NCBI RefSeq assembly: GCF_014647515.1
Contig: NZ_BMPI01000008.1
Span: 159,740 to 223,739, forward strand
DNA from: Dactylosporangium sucinum
GTDB lineage: Bacteria; Actinomycetota; Actinomycetes; Mycobacteriales; Micromonosporaceae
Reading direction: 5' to 3'
Length of the DNA stretch: 64,000 nt
The position numbers and the translations under genes were made by a program. Shown here piece by piece: positions 25,207-33,033 of this stretch; positions within the stretch are counted from its first letter, which is position 1, and each line of letters starts with the position of its first letter. The notes beneath the pieces are model-generated. The model searched no databases and had not been told where the DNA came from. It saw only the letters and a list, made by a program, of their open reading frames with translations.

Positions 25207-26237
25207 GCGCGATCAAGCGGGTCGCCGTCCTCGGCTCGGGCTCGTGGGGCACCGCGTTCGCGAAGGTGCTGGCCGACGCCGGCACGCCCGAGGTCACCGT
25301 CTGGGCGCGGCGGCCCGAGCTGGCGGCCGCGATTCGCGAGCGGCGGGTCAACCCGGAGTACCTGCCGTCCACGCCGCTGCCGCGCGCGGTCACGGCGACC
25401 GCCGACGCGGCCGAGGCGCTCGACGGCGCCGACCTGGTCGTCCTCGCGGTGCCGTCGCAGACGCTGCGGCAGAACCTCGCCGCCTGGGCCGGCCTCATCG
25501 GCCCGGACGCGACGCTGGCCAGCCTCATGAAGGGCATCGAGCTCGGCACGCTCAAGCGGATGAGCGAGGTGATCGTCGAGGTCGCCGGGGTCGAGCCGGA
25601 GCGGGTGACCGTGGTCACCGGCCCCAACCTGGCGCCGGAGATCGCCGCCGAGCAGGTCGCCGGCACGGTCGTGGCGGGCCGCGACATCCGCCGGGCCGAG
25701 CTGGTGCAGCGGGCGATCAGCACGCGGTACCTCCGTCCGTACACGAACGACGACGTCGTCGGCTGCGAGCTCGGCGGCGCCGTGAAGAACGTGATCGCGC
25801 TCGCCTACGGCATGGCCGCCGCCCTCGGGTTCGGCGACAACACCCGGGCCACGCTCATCACCCGCGGCCTGGCCGAGACCGCCCGGCTGGGCGCGGCCTT
25901 CGGCGCCAACCCGATGACGTTCGCCGGGCTGGCCGGCCTGGGCGATCTCATCGCGACCTGCTCGTCGCCGCTCTCGCGCAACCGCACGTTCGGCGAGCGG
26001 CTGGGGCGCGGGGAGACGCTGGAGCAGGCCCAGGCGGCGACCCGGCAGACCGCCGAGGGCGTCAAGAGCTGCCTGTCGATCCGTGACCTGGCCCGCAGCG
26101 TGGGCGTCGAGATGCCGATCACCGAGCAGGTCGAGCTGGTCTGCCACGAGGGGCTCGACCCGCTCAAGGCGACGACCGCCCTGATGGCCCGCGAGACCAA
26201 GCCGGAGCGCCCGGGCATGCCCTCGACCGGCCAGTAG
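25203..26237 (+). CDS. gpsA: NAD(P)-dependent glycerol-3-phosphate dehydrogenase GpsA
   Basis: 344 residues. Rossmann motif [19 protein letters not shown] (residues 9-27), [21 protein letters not shown], and the catalytic Lys in [20 protein letters not shown] (about 187-206), then [20 protein letters not shown]. It reduces dihydroxyacetone phosphate to sn-glycerol-3-phosphate for phospholipids. Translationally coupled to plsC. Its TAG stop overlaps a predicted -10 element for the next gene. Confidence 0.97.
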   Translation: MSAIKRVAVLGSGSWGTAFAKVLADAGTPEVTVWARRPELAAAIRERRVNPEYLPSTPLPRAVTATADAAEALDGADLVVLAVPSQTLRQNLAAWAGLIGPDATLASLMKGIELGTLKRMSEVIVEVAGVEPERVTVVTGPNLAPEIAAEQVAGTVVAGRDIRRAELVQRAISTRYLRPYTNDDVVGCELGGAVKNVIALAYGMAAALGFGDNTRATLITRGLAETARLGAAFGANPMTFAGLAGLGDLIATCSSPLSRNRTFGERLGRGETLEQAQAATRQTAEGVKSCLSIRDLARSVGVEMPITEQVELVCHEGLDPLKATTALMARETKPERPGMPSTGQ

Positions 26238-26240
26238 GGT
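26235..26240 (+). promoter_or_regulatory. -10 element TAGGGT formed from the gpsA TAG stop codon
   Basis: gpsA stop TAG (26235-26237) plus GGT gives TAGGGT, 6 nt before the ATG at 26247. No ribosome-binding site precedes that ATG, so a leaderless mRNA is plausible. Confidence 0.4.
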
Positions 26241-26246
26241 TGCCGC

Positions 26247-27359
26247 ATGCCTCTCGGTGACGGCACGCGCGCCGTGCACGCCGGCCTGCCCGCCCCGGTG
26301 CCGGGCCGCCCGTTCCTGCCCGGCCCGGTGCCCGCTGCGCCCTACCACCTCGACCCGGTCGCCGGCCCGCAGCCGGGCGTCGACGGCTACGGGCGCACCG
26401 ACAACAGCACCTACCGGGCGCTGGAGACGGCGATCGGCCAGCTCGAGGGCGGCGAGTGCGTGGTGTTCGCGAGCGGGATGGCGGCCGTCACCGCGGTCCT
26501 GCTCACCACGCTGCGCAGCGGCGACACCGTCGTGCTGCCCAGCGACGGTTACTACCTGACCCGCGTCTTCGCCGCCGAGCACCTGCCCGAGCGGGGCGTG
26601 ACGGTGCTGACCGCGCCCACCAGCGGGCCGTATCCGGCCTTCGACGACGTCCGCCTCCTGCTGCTGGAGACGCCGTCGAACCCGGGGCTCGACGTCTGCG
26701 ACCTGGCCGGGCTGGCGGCGGCCGTGCACGCGCGCGGCGGCCTGGTCGCCGTCGACAACACCACCCCGACGCCACTGGGCCAGCGGCCGCTCGACCACGG
26801 CGCCGACGTGTCGGTCGCGTCGGGCACCAAGGCGCTCACCGGCCACTCCGACCTGCTGCTCGGGTACGTCTGCACCCGCGATCCGCAGCTCGCCGCCACG
26901 ATCCGCACCTGGCGGGCCCGGACGGGCGCGGTGCCGGGTCCCTTCGAGGCGTGGCTGGCCCACCGCTCGCTCGGCACGCTCGACCTGCGGCTGTCCCGGC
27001 AGAGCGCCAACGCCTCCGCGGTGTCCGACGTGCTGGCGGGACATCCGGCGGTGCGGTCGGTGCGCTGGCCCGGCCGGCCGGAGGACCCCGCCTACGGGCT
27101 GGCCCGCCGGCAGATGCGGCGGGTGCCGGGGGTCGTGACGTTCACGCTCGCCGACAAGGCGGCCGTCGACCGCTTCCTCGACGCGTCCGAGCTGGTCTTC
27201 GCCGCCACCTCGTTCGGCGGGCTGCACACGTCGGCCGACCGCCGTGCGCAGTGGGGCGACAACGCCCCGGAGGGGCTGGTGCGCTTCTCCTGCGGCATCG
27301 AGGACACCGCCGACCTGGTGGCGGACCTGCGTCGGGCATTGGACGCGGCACGCGCCTAA
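26247..27359 (+). CDS. Cystathionine gamma-lyase (Cys/Met metabolism PLP enzyme)
   Basis: 370 residues. Cys/Met PLP family: TYRALETAIGQLEGGECVVF (about residues 53-72) and SGMAAVTA, VAVDNTTPTPLGQRPLDHGA, PLP Lys in SGTKALTGHSDLLLG (about 192-206), and VRFSCGIEDTADLVADL near the end. It probably cleaves cystathionine or a related thioether to cysteine; distinguishing gamma-lyase from methionine gamma-lyase is not possible here. It sits between gpsA and the Ddl-like gene, as in related actinobacteria. Confidence 0.87.
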   Translation: MPLGDGTRAVHAGLPAPVPGRPFLPGPVPAAPYHLDPVAGPQPGVDGYGRTDNSTYRALETAIGQLEGGECVVFASGMAAVTAVLLTTLRSGDTVVLPSDGYYLTRVFAAEHLPERGVTVLTAPTSGPYPAFDDVRLLLLETPSNPGLDVCDLAGLAAAVHARGGLVAVDNTTPTPLGQRPLDHGADVSVASGTKALTGHSDLLLGYVCTRDPQLAATIRTWRARTGAVPGPFEAWLAHRSLGTLDLRLSRQSANASAVSDVLAGHPAVRSVRWPGRPEDPAYGLARRQMRRVPGVVTFTLADKAAVDRFLDASELVFAATSFGGLHTSADRRAQWGDNAPEGLVRFSCGIEDTADLVADLRRALDAARA

Positions 27360-27368
27360 AGATCCCGC

Positions 27369-27374
27369 TAGGGT
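27369..27374 (+). promoter_or_regulatory. Predicted -10 element (TAGGGT) of the Ddl-like gene
   Basis: TAGGGT, 7 nt before the GTG at 27382, no ribosome-binding site: leaderless start expected. Confidence 0.4.
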
Positions 27375-27381
27375 CGGCGGC

Positions 27382-28383
27382 GTGGATACGCCAGAGAAGA
27401 CCCGGGTCGCCGTCGTGTTCGGCGGGGGCAGCACGGAGCACGCCATCAGCAGCGTCGGCGCGGCCGAAATCCTGTCGGCCCTCGACGCCGACGACGAGTT
27501 CGAGATCGTGCCGGTCGGCGTGACCCGCGAGGGGCAGTGGGTGCTGCCCGGGGCCGCCGCCTCCGGCGCCTCGACCGACCTGGTGCCCACCGGCGCCGAC
27601 GTGGCGGTCGTCGACGCCCGCGCCGGCGTCGCCCGGCTGGCCGGCATCGACGTGGTCTTCCCGGTGCTGCGCGGCGCGTTCGGCCACGAGGGCACGATCC
27701 AGGGCCTGCTGGAGATGGCCGACCTGCCCTACGTCGGGTCCGGGGTCTTCGCCTCCTCGGCCGCGCTCGACCGCGACCACCTGCGCAAGCTCGCGGTGGC
27801 CGCCGGCCTGCCGGTGGCGCCCTACGCCGTCCTGCGCGGCGGCACGCCCCTCGACGAGGCCGGCCGTTCCCGGTTGACGCTTCCGGTGGCGGTACTGCCG
27901 GCGCGCGGCCACGGCGGCGAGACGCTGGTCGGCGACTGGGCGGACCTGGACGCGGCCGTCGCCGCCGCGCGGGAGGTCGACGGCAAGGTCGTCGTCGCGA
28001 GCGTCCCGGCGGGCCGGCGCGTGACGGTCGGCGTGCTCGACGCGGGTGGCGCCGGCGCCGGCGGGGCGCCCGAGGCCAGCGTCCCCGGCGAGCTCACGGA
28101 GGACGGGGTCACCGCGCCGGCCGAGCTGCCCCGCGACGTCGAGCGCGCGGTGCGCGACCTGGCCGTGCAGGCGTTCGTGGCCCTCGACTGCGCCGGGCTG
28201 GCCCGCGTCGACCTCACCGTGACCCCGGCGGGCGAGGTCACGCTCGACGCGATCGACACGATGCCGGCGTTCGAGCCCGGCGCACCGTTTCCTTCGGTCT
28301 GGAGTGCGAGCGGGGTGCGGTACGACACCCTCGTCTCACGGCTGATCCGCGCCGCCGTGCGCCGGGGGACCGGCCTGCACTAG
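27382..28383 (+). CDS. Degenerate D-alanine--D-alanine ligase homologue, probably non-catalytic
   Basis: 333 residues. The N-terminal third is clearly Ddl-like (RVAVVFGGGSTEHAISSVGA; GTIQGLLEMADLPYVGSGVF). Judged against E. coli DdlB by eye, most catalytic positions are changed: HGxxGEDG reads RGAFGHEG, MDK reads LDR, the ATP-Lys motif VKPxxxGSSVG reads VLPARGHGGETLVG, the Glu of the hinge and PEFT segments are lost, the lid Tyr/Glu region is replaced by a Gly/Ala-rich stretch (about residues 215-235), and the metal-binding ExN reads AID with no PGMT. Only the Arg/Asp of LARVDL remain. It occupies the usual ddl neighbourhood. A non-catalytic or altered function seems likely. Confidence 0.8.
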   Translation: MDTPEKTRVAVVFGGGSTEHAISSVGAAEILSALDADDEFEIVPVGVTREGQWVLPGAAASGASTDLVPTGADVAVVDARAGVARLAGIDVVFPVLRGAFGHEGTIQGLLEMADLPYVGSGVFASSAALDRDHLRKLAVAAGLPVAPYAVLRGGTPLDEAGRSRLTLPVAVLPARGHGGETLVGDWADLDAAVAAAREVDGKVVVASVPAGRRVTVGVLDAGGAGAGGAPEASVPGELTEDGVTAPAELPRDVERAVRDLAVQAFVALDCAGLARVDLTVTPAGEVTLDAIDTMPAFEPGAPFPSVWSASGVRYDTLVSRLIRAAVRRGTGLH

Positions 28384-28853
28384 AGGTCCTTGCCGAACGA
28401 CCGGACGTCCGGGTAGCCCTTGTAGTGCCCGAAGTCCTCGATGCGCGCGTAGCCGGACCGTTCGTACAGGCCGATCGCCTCCGGCTGCGCGGTGCCCGTC
28501 TCCAGCCAGATCCGCTTGCGGCCGGCCCGGCGGGCGTCGTCCTCGACCGCGGTGAGCAGCGCCTTGGCGACGCCGAGGCCGCGGTGCTCCGGCGCGACGT
28601 ACATCCGCTTGAGCTCCGCGGTCTCGAACTGATCGTCCTCGGTCAGCGTGCGCCAGCCCACGCACCCGGCGGGCGCGCCGGCCACGTAGGCGACGAGGAA
28701 GCCGCCCTCCGGCGGGTCGAACTCGCCGGGCTCGATCGGCGTGCTGTCGCCGTCGCCGCCGTAGCGCTCGGCCAGCTCGGCCAGCGCGGCGGCGGTCAGG
28801 GTGGCGGCGATCCGCGAGCCGTAGCGGGTCAGTCGGATGTTGATCTCTGTCAC
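28380..28853 (-). CDS. GNAT family N-acetyltransferase
   Basis: 157 residues from the GTG at 28853. Acetyl-CoA motif LKRMYVAPEHRGLGVAKALL (about residues 81-100, R/Q-x-x-G-x-G/A type), IWLETGTAQPEAIGLYERSG and a C-terminal DFGHYKGYPD are typical of a common actinobacterial GNAT. Substrate unknown. It converges on the Ddl-like gene with a 4-bp overlap and lies 52 bp downstream of thiL. Confidence 0.88.
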   Translation of the reverse strand: MTEINIRLTRYGSRIAATLTAAALAELAERYGGDGDSTPIEPGEFDPPEGGFLVAYVAGAPAGCVGWRTLTEDDQFETAELKRMYVAPEHRGLGVAKALLTAVEDDARRAGRKRIWLETGTAQPEAIGLYERSGYARIEDFGHYKGYPDVRSFGKDL

Positions 28854-28863
28854 GAGGGTAAAG

Positions 28864-28869
28864 GGTATA
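28864..28869 (-). promoter_or_regulatory. Possible -10 box (TATACC) of the GNAT gene
   Basis: TATACC on the minus strand inside a small AAAGGG/CCCTTT inverted repeat (28859-28877), about 10 nt before the GTG. AT-rich for this genome; a very short leader or leaderless transcript would result. Weak evidence. Confidence 0.25.
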
Positions 28870-28905
28870 GTCCCTTTTGCGCCTTACAGCATCGGCGGTG
28901 AGTCG

Positions 28906-29868
28906 TTACCGAAAGTGATCCCAGCCCGGTGCCCCGCCCGCGTAACGTCGCCCGTCGACCGTCACACCGTCACCCGCTGTGAACAAACTGGACGCGACGA
29001 CGCTGCCGACGACGAGCCAGTCGGACGACAGCCGGGTGTCCGAGGGAAAGGTGGCCGCCAATGCGTGGTCATCGCCGCCGGTCAGTATCCAGCCGTACGG
29101 GTCGACGCCCAGCGCGGTCGCGGCGTCGCGCATCGGCTCCGGCACCGTGAACGCGTCGCGCCGCACGTCGATCCCGACGCCACTGGCCGCCGCGATGTGC
29201 CCCAGGTCGGCCAGCAGGCCGTCGGAGACGTCGATCATGGCCGTGGCGCCGAGCCGCGCGGCGACCGGGCCGAGGTGGTAGGGGACCTCGGGCCGGCGGA
29301 ACGCCTCGACCAGCAGCTTCGGCGAGCGGAAGCCGCGGGAGAGGATGGTGTACCCCGCGGCGGCGTGCCCGATCCGCCCCGCGACCGCGACGACGTCGCC
29401 CGGCTGCGCCCCGCTGCGCAGCACCGGCGACTCGCCGCCCAGGTCGCCGAGCGCGGTCACGGAGATCGTCAGCGTCGGGCTGGCCGAGGTGTCGCCCCCG
29501 ACGACCACGGCGCCCGTCTTGCCGGCCTCGGCCGCCAGCCCGTCGGCGAGCTCCTCGGCCCACGAAATTTGCAGGTTCGCCGGGGCGCACAACGCCACCA
29601 GCAAGGCGGTCGGCCGGGCGCCCATCGCGGCGATGTCGGCCAGGTTGGCGGCGGCAGCACGGTGGCCGACGTCACGCGCGCTCGACCAGTCGCGGCGGAA
29701 GTGCCGGCCCTCGACCAGCACGTCGGTGCTCGCGACGACCCGGCCGTCGGGCGCCGCGACCAGCGCGGCGTCGTCCCCGGGGCCGAGCAGCACGTAGGGC
29801 GACTCCGCCCCGAGCCGGGCCGTCACCCGCGAGATCAGCCCGAACTCCCCGGCGGTTGCTACGGTCAC
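28906..29868 (-). CDS. thiL: Thiamine-monophosphate kinase ThiL
   Basis: 320 residues from the GTG at 29868, preceded by GGAGGA. ThiL/PurM fold: GPGDDAALVAAPDGRVVAST (about residues 24-43), DVLVEGRHFRRDW, NLADIAAMGARPTALLVAL, GAVVVGGDTSASP, IDVSDGLLADLGHIA, and GDDHALAATF. It phosphorylates thiamine monophosphate to the diphosphate. Divergent from the RAM-domain gene. The chosen start avoids 34 residues of low-GC upstream sequence that do not resemble the family. Confidence 0.95.
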   Translation of the reverse strand: MTVATAGEFGLISRVTARLGAESPYVLLGPGDDAALVAAPDGRVVASTDVLVEGRHFRRDWSSARDVGHRAAAANLADIAAMGARPTALLVALCAPANLQISWAEELADGLAAEAGKTGAVVVGGDTSASPTLTISVTALGDLGGESPVLRSGAQPGDVVAVAGRIGHAAAGYTILSRGFRSPKLLVEAFRRPEVPYHLGPVAARLGATAMIDVSDGLLADLGHIAAASGVGIDVRRDAFTVPEPMRDAATALGVDPYGWILTGGDDHALAATFPSDTRLSSDWLVVGSVVASSLFTAGDGVTVDGRRYAGGAPGWDHFR

Positions 29869-30010
29869 CCGTCCTCCATCTTGGTGCTCGTTATTGTTGT
29901 CTACCCAGCGTGTCGTGGCATGATCACGCACGGCGGTGGATTGCTGACTCTCATGTTGCGGTAGGTTCACGCCTGATCAGCGCTCGCGCGGCGCAGGAAG
30001 GGGTCGTGTC

Positions 30011-30244
30011 GTGGTACAGGCATACATCCTGATCCAAACAGAGGTCGGCAAGGCGCGTGATGTGGCGACGGCCATCCAGGAACTCGCCGGGGTGGTGCGG
30101 GTCGACGCGGTCACGGGTCCGTACGACGTGGTGGTCCTCACCGAGGCCCGCAGCGTCGACGAGCTGGGCAAACTGATTGTCAGCAAGGTCCAGATGGTGC
30201 CGGGGATCACCCGCACCCTCACCTGCTCGGTGGTGCACTTATAG
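30011..30244 (+). CDS. Stand-alone Lrp/AsnC ligand-binding (RAM) domain protein
   Basis: 77 residues, the RAM domain only, with no helix-turn-helix. YILIQTEVGKARDVATAIQE and VDAVTGPYDVVVLTEA are typical. Such single-domain proteins form amino-acid-binding oligomers and may modulate full-length Lrp regulators. AGGAAGGGG upstream is a good ribosome-binding site for the GTG. TAGGTT (29962-29967) may be its -10 box. The next gene starts directly at the stop codon, so the two are one operon. Confidence 0.85.
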   Translation: MVQAYILIQTEVGKARDVATAIQELAGVVRVDAVTGPYDVVVLTEARSVDELGKLIVSKVQMVPGITRTLTCSVVHL

Positions 30245-30751
30245 ATGGCGTCTCCGTCCCGCATCGCCACCCTGGCGGCGCTGCCCCTCGCGCTGCTGGC
30301 CGGCCTGGGGGTGTTCTGGGCGCTCGGCGGGTTCCCGTCGGCACCGTCGACGTCGGCGGTGTCGGCGACGGCGGCCCCGCTCGACCAGGACACCGCCGCG
30401 GTCTGCCGTGCCCTCGTGGCGCGGCTGCCGACGTCGCTGGGCGGCCTTGACCGCCGCCCGGTGACCGCGGGCGGCGAGCAGAACGCGGCCTTCGGCGACC
30501 CGCCGATCGTGCTGTCCTGCGGCGTGCCGGTCCGCTCGATCCCGCAGAACGCCCAGCTCCTGGCGCTGTCCAACGTATGTTGGTATCCGGAGGAGCGCTC
30601 CACCGAGACCGTCTGGCAGTCGGTCGACCGCAAGGTCTCACTGCAGGTGGTGGTCCCGAAGAAGGCGGAGGGCTCCTGGGTGGTCAACCTGTCCGCCCCG
30701 ATCGTGGCGACGGTGCCGCAGACCGCGTCCCCCGGCCCGGTGCACTGCTGA
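30245..30751 (+). CDS. DUF3515 family membrane-anchored protein
   Basis: 168 residues. One N-terminal hydrophobic segment (IATLAALPLALLAGLGVFWA, residues 7-26) followed by an extracytoplasmic domain with Cys pairs (VCRALVARLP..., VLSCGVPV, NVCWYPEE, C-terminal VHC). DUF3515 proteins are found next to thiL, Lrp and rpmB in actinobacteria; their function is unknown. It is coupled to the RAM-domain gene with no gap. The paired cysteines suggest disulfides outside the membrane. Confidence 0.85.
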   Translation: MASPSRIATLAALPLALLAGLGVFWALGGFPSAPSTSAVSATAAPLDQDTAAVCRALVARLPTSLGGLDRRPVTAGGEQNAAFGDPPIVLSCGVPVRSIPQNAQLLALSNVCWYPEERSTETVWQSVDRKVSLQVVVPKKAEGSWVVNLSAPIVATVPQTASPGPVHC

Positions 30752-30895
30752 GTTCTGCCTTCCTCAGCGCGGCCAACGGCTTCGGGCTGTTCCAATTACA
30801 CCGGAATGGGAAAATTTGCTCGATGCTGCGCGGCCGCAATGTGTCATCGGCATGGTGGTGGGCTTCGTGGTGATCCTGTTCCTGCCGGAGCTCCA

Positions 30896-30945
30896 GCTGC
30901 GCTCGCTCGCGGGCACGGCAAGCTGCACTCGCTCGCGGGCACGGC
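30896..30945. repeat. 25-bp tandem duplication next to the L28 terminator
   Basis: Two near-identical copies of about 25 bp (CTGCGCTCGCTCGCGGGCAC, then CTGCACTCGCTCGCGGGCAC) end exactly where the rpmB terminator starts. The gap 30752-30992 also has a short AT-rich stretch near 30793-30820; no gene is apparent. Confidence 0.65.
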
Positions 30946-30978
30946 AAAAGGCCCCGCGAGTGGCTCGCGGGGCCTTTT
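30946..30978 (-). terminator. Strong terminator of rpmB, probably bidirectional
   Basis: Perfect 15-bp stem (AAAAGGCCCCGCGAG with CTCGCGGGGCCTTTT) and a TGG loop. It has T-runs on both strands and would end both rpmB and the plus-strand RAM/DUF3515 transcript. Confidence 0.9.
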
Positions 30979-30992
30979 TCTGCTTGGCTGGA

Positions 30993-31184
30993 TCAGCCGC
31001 GGACGACCTTGCCGGCCTTCAAGCAGGAGGTGCAGACCTGCACCTTCCGCGTGGTGCCGCCACCGGCCGGGGTGCGCACCGTCTGAATGTTGGGGTTCCA
31101 ACGGCGGTTGGTCCGCCGGTGCGAGTGGGACACGTTGTGGCCGAAGCCCGGTCCCTTGCCGCAGACGTCGCACACGCTAGCCAC
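30993..31184 (-). CDS. rpmB: 50S ribosomal protein L28 (zinc-binding C+ form)
   Basis: 63 residues from the GTG at 31184, with GGAG 6 nt upstream. [20 protein letters not shown] at the N-terminus, [11 protein letters not shown], and [10 protein letters not shown] at the C-terminus. The two CxxC pairs are zinc ligands, so this is the zinc-containing form. Divergent from the DAK gene. Confidence 0.97.
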   Translation of the reverse strand: MASVCDVCGKGPGFGHNVSHSHRRTNRRWNPNIQTVRTPAGGGTTRKVQVCTSCLKAGKVVRG

Positions 31185-31366
31185 GGGGATCTCCTGGGAT
31201 TGATTGCGTCTCGGGCTGGAACCGTCGCCGCGACCGCGGACCGGATTCCAGGTGCCATCCGCCGGGCAACCGGCAGACAACCCAGCAAGGTTACCTGATC
31301 CCGCCCCGCCACACCCAATCGGGCCCGGTCGGGGCGGCTTCGGTGGGAACTGTCGGTGGTCGCCGT

Positions 31367-31372
31367 TAGGCT
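31367..31372 (+). promoter_or_regulatory. Predicted -10 element (TAGGCT) of the DAK-type gene
   Basis: TAGGCT, 7 nt before the GTG at 31380; no ribosome-binding site; leaderless start expected. This supports the GTG at 31380 over the one at 31356. Confidence 0.4.
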
Positions 31373-31379
31373 CTGGCCC

Positions 31380-33029
31380 GTGCCCGACAGTGTGGACGCC
31401 GCCGCCGTCCGCCGGTGGTGTGCCACCGGCCTCGGTGGCCTGCGCCGGCACGAGGCCGAGATCAATGCCCTCAATGTCTATCCGGTGCCCGACGGCGACA
31501 CCGGCACCAACATGATGCTGACCCTGGCCGCCGCGGTCGAGGCCGCCGGCTTTGCCGGGAGCACCGACGGGGACGAGTCGCTGGGGGGAGTGCTCCGGCG
31601 GGTGGCCCGCGGCGCGCTGCTCGGCGCCCGGGGCAACTCGGGCATCATCCTGGCCCAGGTCTTCAAGGGGCTGGCCGAGTCGCTGGCCGACGCCGAGACG
31701 GTCGACGGCGCCGCGCTGGCGCGGGCGCTGGATCACGCGGCGAAGACGGCGTATCAGGCCGTGGCCGCCCCGGTCGAGGGCACGGTCCTGACCGTGGGGG
31801 TCGCCGCCGCCAAGGCCGCGCTGACCGCCGCCGAGAGCGTCGACGGAGCGGAGCGGGCGGACGGGCGGCGTGGCGGCGGGATCCGGGCCGTCGTCCGGGC
31901 CGCCGCGCACGGGGCGCGCATCGCGCTCGCACACACGCCCGAGCAGCTGCCGGCGCTCGCCCGGGCCGGCGTGGTCGACGCGGGCGGGCGGGGGTTCGTC
32001 GTGCTGCTCGACGCGCTGGTCGAGACCGTCACCGGGGAGCGGATGCCCGAGCTGGACAGCGCGGCCGGGCTGCCCGGTGCCCGGGGCCACCGCACCGTCG
32101 TCGAGATGGAGCGGGAGGCGGGGTCCGACGAGTTCGCCTACGAGGTGCAATACCTGCTGGAGGCGCCCGCCGACGCCGTGCGGGAGCTCAAGCACAGGCT
32201 CGCGCCGCTCGGGGACTCGCTCGTCGTGGTCGGGGACGACCGCACCTGGCACGTCCACGTGCACGTCAACGACATCGGGGCGGCGGTCGAGGCCGGGGTC
32301 GAGGCGGGGCGGCCCAGCCGGATCTCGGTGACGCGGTTCGCCGACCAGGTGCGGGTGCGGCAGAGCGAGGTCGCGCACGGGCCGCGCGGGGTCGTGGTCG
32401 TGTGCAGCGGTGCCGGGCTGGGGGAGCTGCTGGCCGGGGAGGGTGCGACCGTCGTCGGCGGCACGCCGTCGACCGGGGAGCTGCTCGAGGCGATCCGGCG
32501 GGCCGGCACCGAGCGCGTGGTCGTGCTGCCCAACGACCCCAACGTGCTGGCGGTGGCCACGGCCGCGGCCGCGGAGGCGCGGGCGGCCGGGATCCGGGCC
32601 GGGGTCGTGCCGACGCGGTCACCGGTGCAGGCGTTGGCGGCGCTGGCGGTCCGAGACGCGCAACGGCGGTTCGAGGACGACGTCATCGCCATGGCGGAGG
32701 CCGCGGCCCGCTGCCGGTCGGCCGAGCTGACCGTGGCGAGCCGGGAGGCGCTCACCGTCGCCGGGCGATGCCAGCCGGGGGACGTGCTGGCCATCGTCGA
32801 CGGCGAGGTCAACCTCATCGGCGACGACCTGCCGGGGACCGGGCAGCGGCTGCTCGACCGCATGCTGTCGGGCGGCGGCGAGCTGGTCACGCTCATCGCC
32901 GGGCAGGGGGCGCCCGAGGGGCTGGCCGACGCGCTGCGCGACCACGTCGCCGGGGCGTGGCCGTTCGTGGAAGTGCAGTGCTTCGAGGGCGGGCAGCCGC
33001 ACTACCCGCTGCTCGTGGGGGTGGAGTGA
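31380..33029 (+). CDS. DAK2-domain protein, FakA-like fatty-acid kinase subunit
   Basis: 549 residues. N-terminal DhaL/DAK2 domain with [20 protein letters not shown] (metal/ATP site, about residues 23-42), [20 protein letters not shown] and [15 protein letters not shown]-terminal DegV-like/DAK1-like part with [17 protein letters not shown] and [16 protein letters not shown]. Bacillus/Staphylococcus relatives (YloV, FakA) phosphorylate fatty acids bound to FakB. It lies 4 bp upstream of recG, the conserved order rpmB-DAK-recG-rsmD-coaD. Confidence 0.88.
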   Translation: MPDSVDAAAVRRWCATGLGGLRRHEAEINALNVYPVPDGDTGTNMMLTLAAAVEAAGFAGSTDGDESLGGVLRRVARGALLGARGNSGIILAQVFKGLAESLADAETVDGAALARALDHAAKTAYQAVAAPVEGTVLTVGVAAAKAALTAAESVDGAERADGRRGGGIRAVVRAAAHGARIALAHTPEQLPALARAGVVDAGGRGFVVLLDALVETVTGERMPELDSAAGLPGARGHRTVVEMEREAGSDEFAYEVQYLLEAPADAVRELKHRLAPLGDSLVVVGDDRTWHVHVHVNDIGAAVEAGVEAGRPSRISVTRFADQVRVRQSEVAHGPRGVVVVCSGAGLGELLAGEGATVVGGTPSTGELLEAIRRAGTERVVVLPNDPNVLAVATAAAAEARAAGIRAGVVPTRSPVQALAALAVRDAQRRFEDDVIAMAEAAARCRSAELTVASREALTVAGRCQPGDVLAIVDGEVNLIGDDLPGTGQRLLDRMLSGGGELVTLIAGQGAPEGLADALRDHVAGAWPFVEVQCFEGGQPHYPLLVGVE

Positions 33030-33033
33030 ACCG

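Noticed and set aside
28859..28877. AAAGGG/CCCTTT hairpin as thiL terminator
   Set aside because: Short 6-bp stem overlapping a likely -10 box of the next gene; evidence too weak to call a terminator.
29869..29970. 34-residue N-terminal extension of ThiL
   Set aside because: Rich in Gln/Asn/His and unlike the family; GGAGGA is positioned for the GTG at 29868.
30816..31298. Small plus-strand frame with a hydrophobic GMVVGFVVILFLPEL start
   Set aside because: It runs through the tandem repeat, the terminator and the rpmB antisense strand; composition after the first 25 residues is random. No ribosome-binding site.
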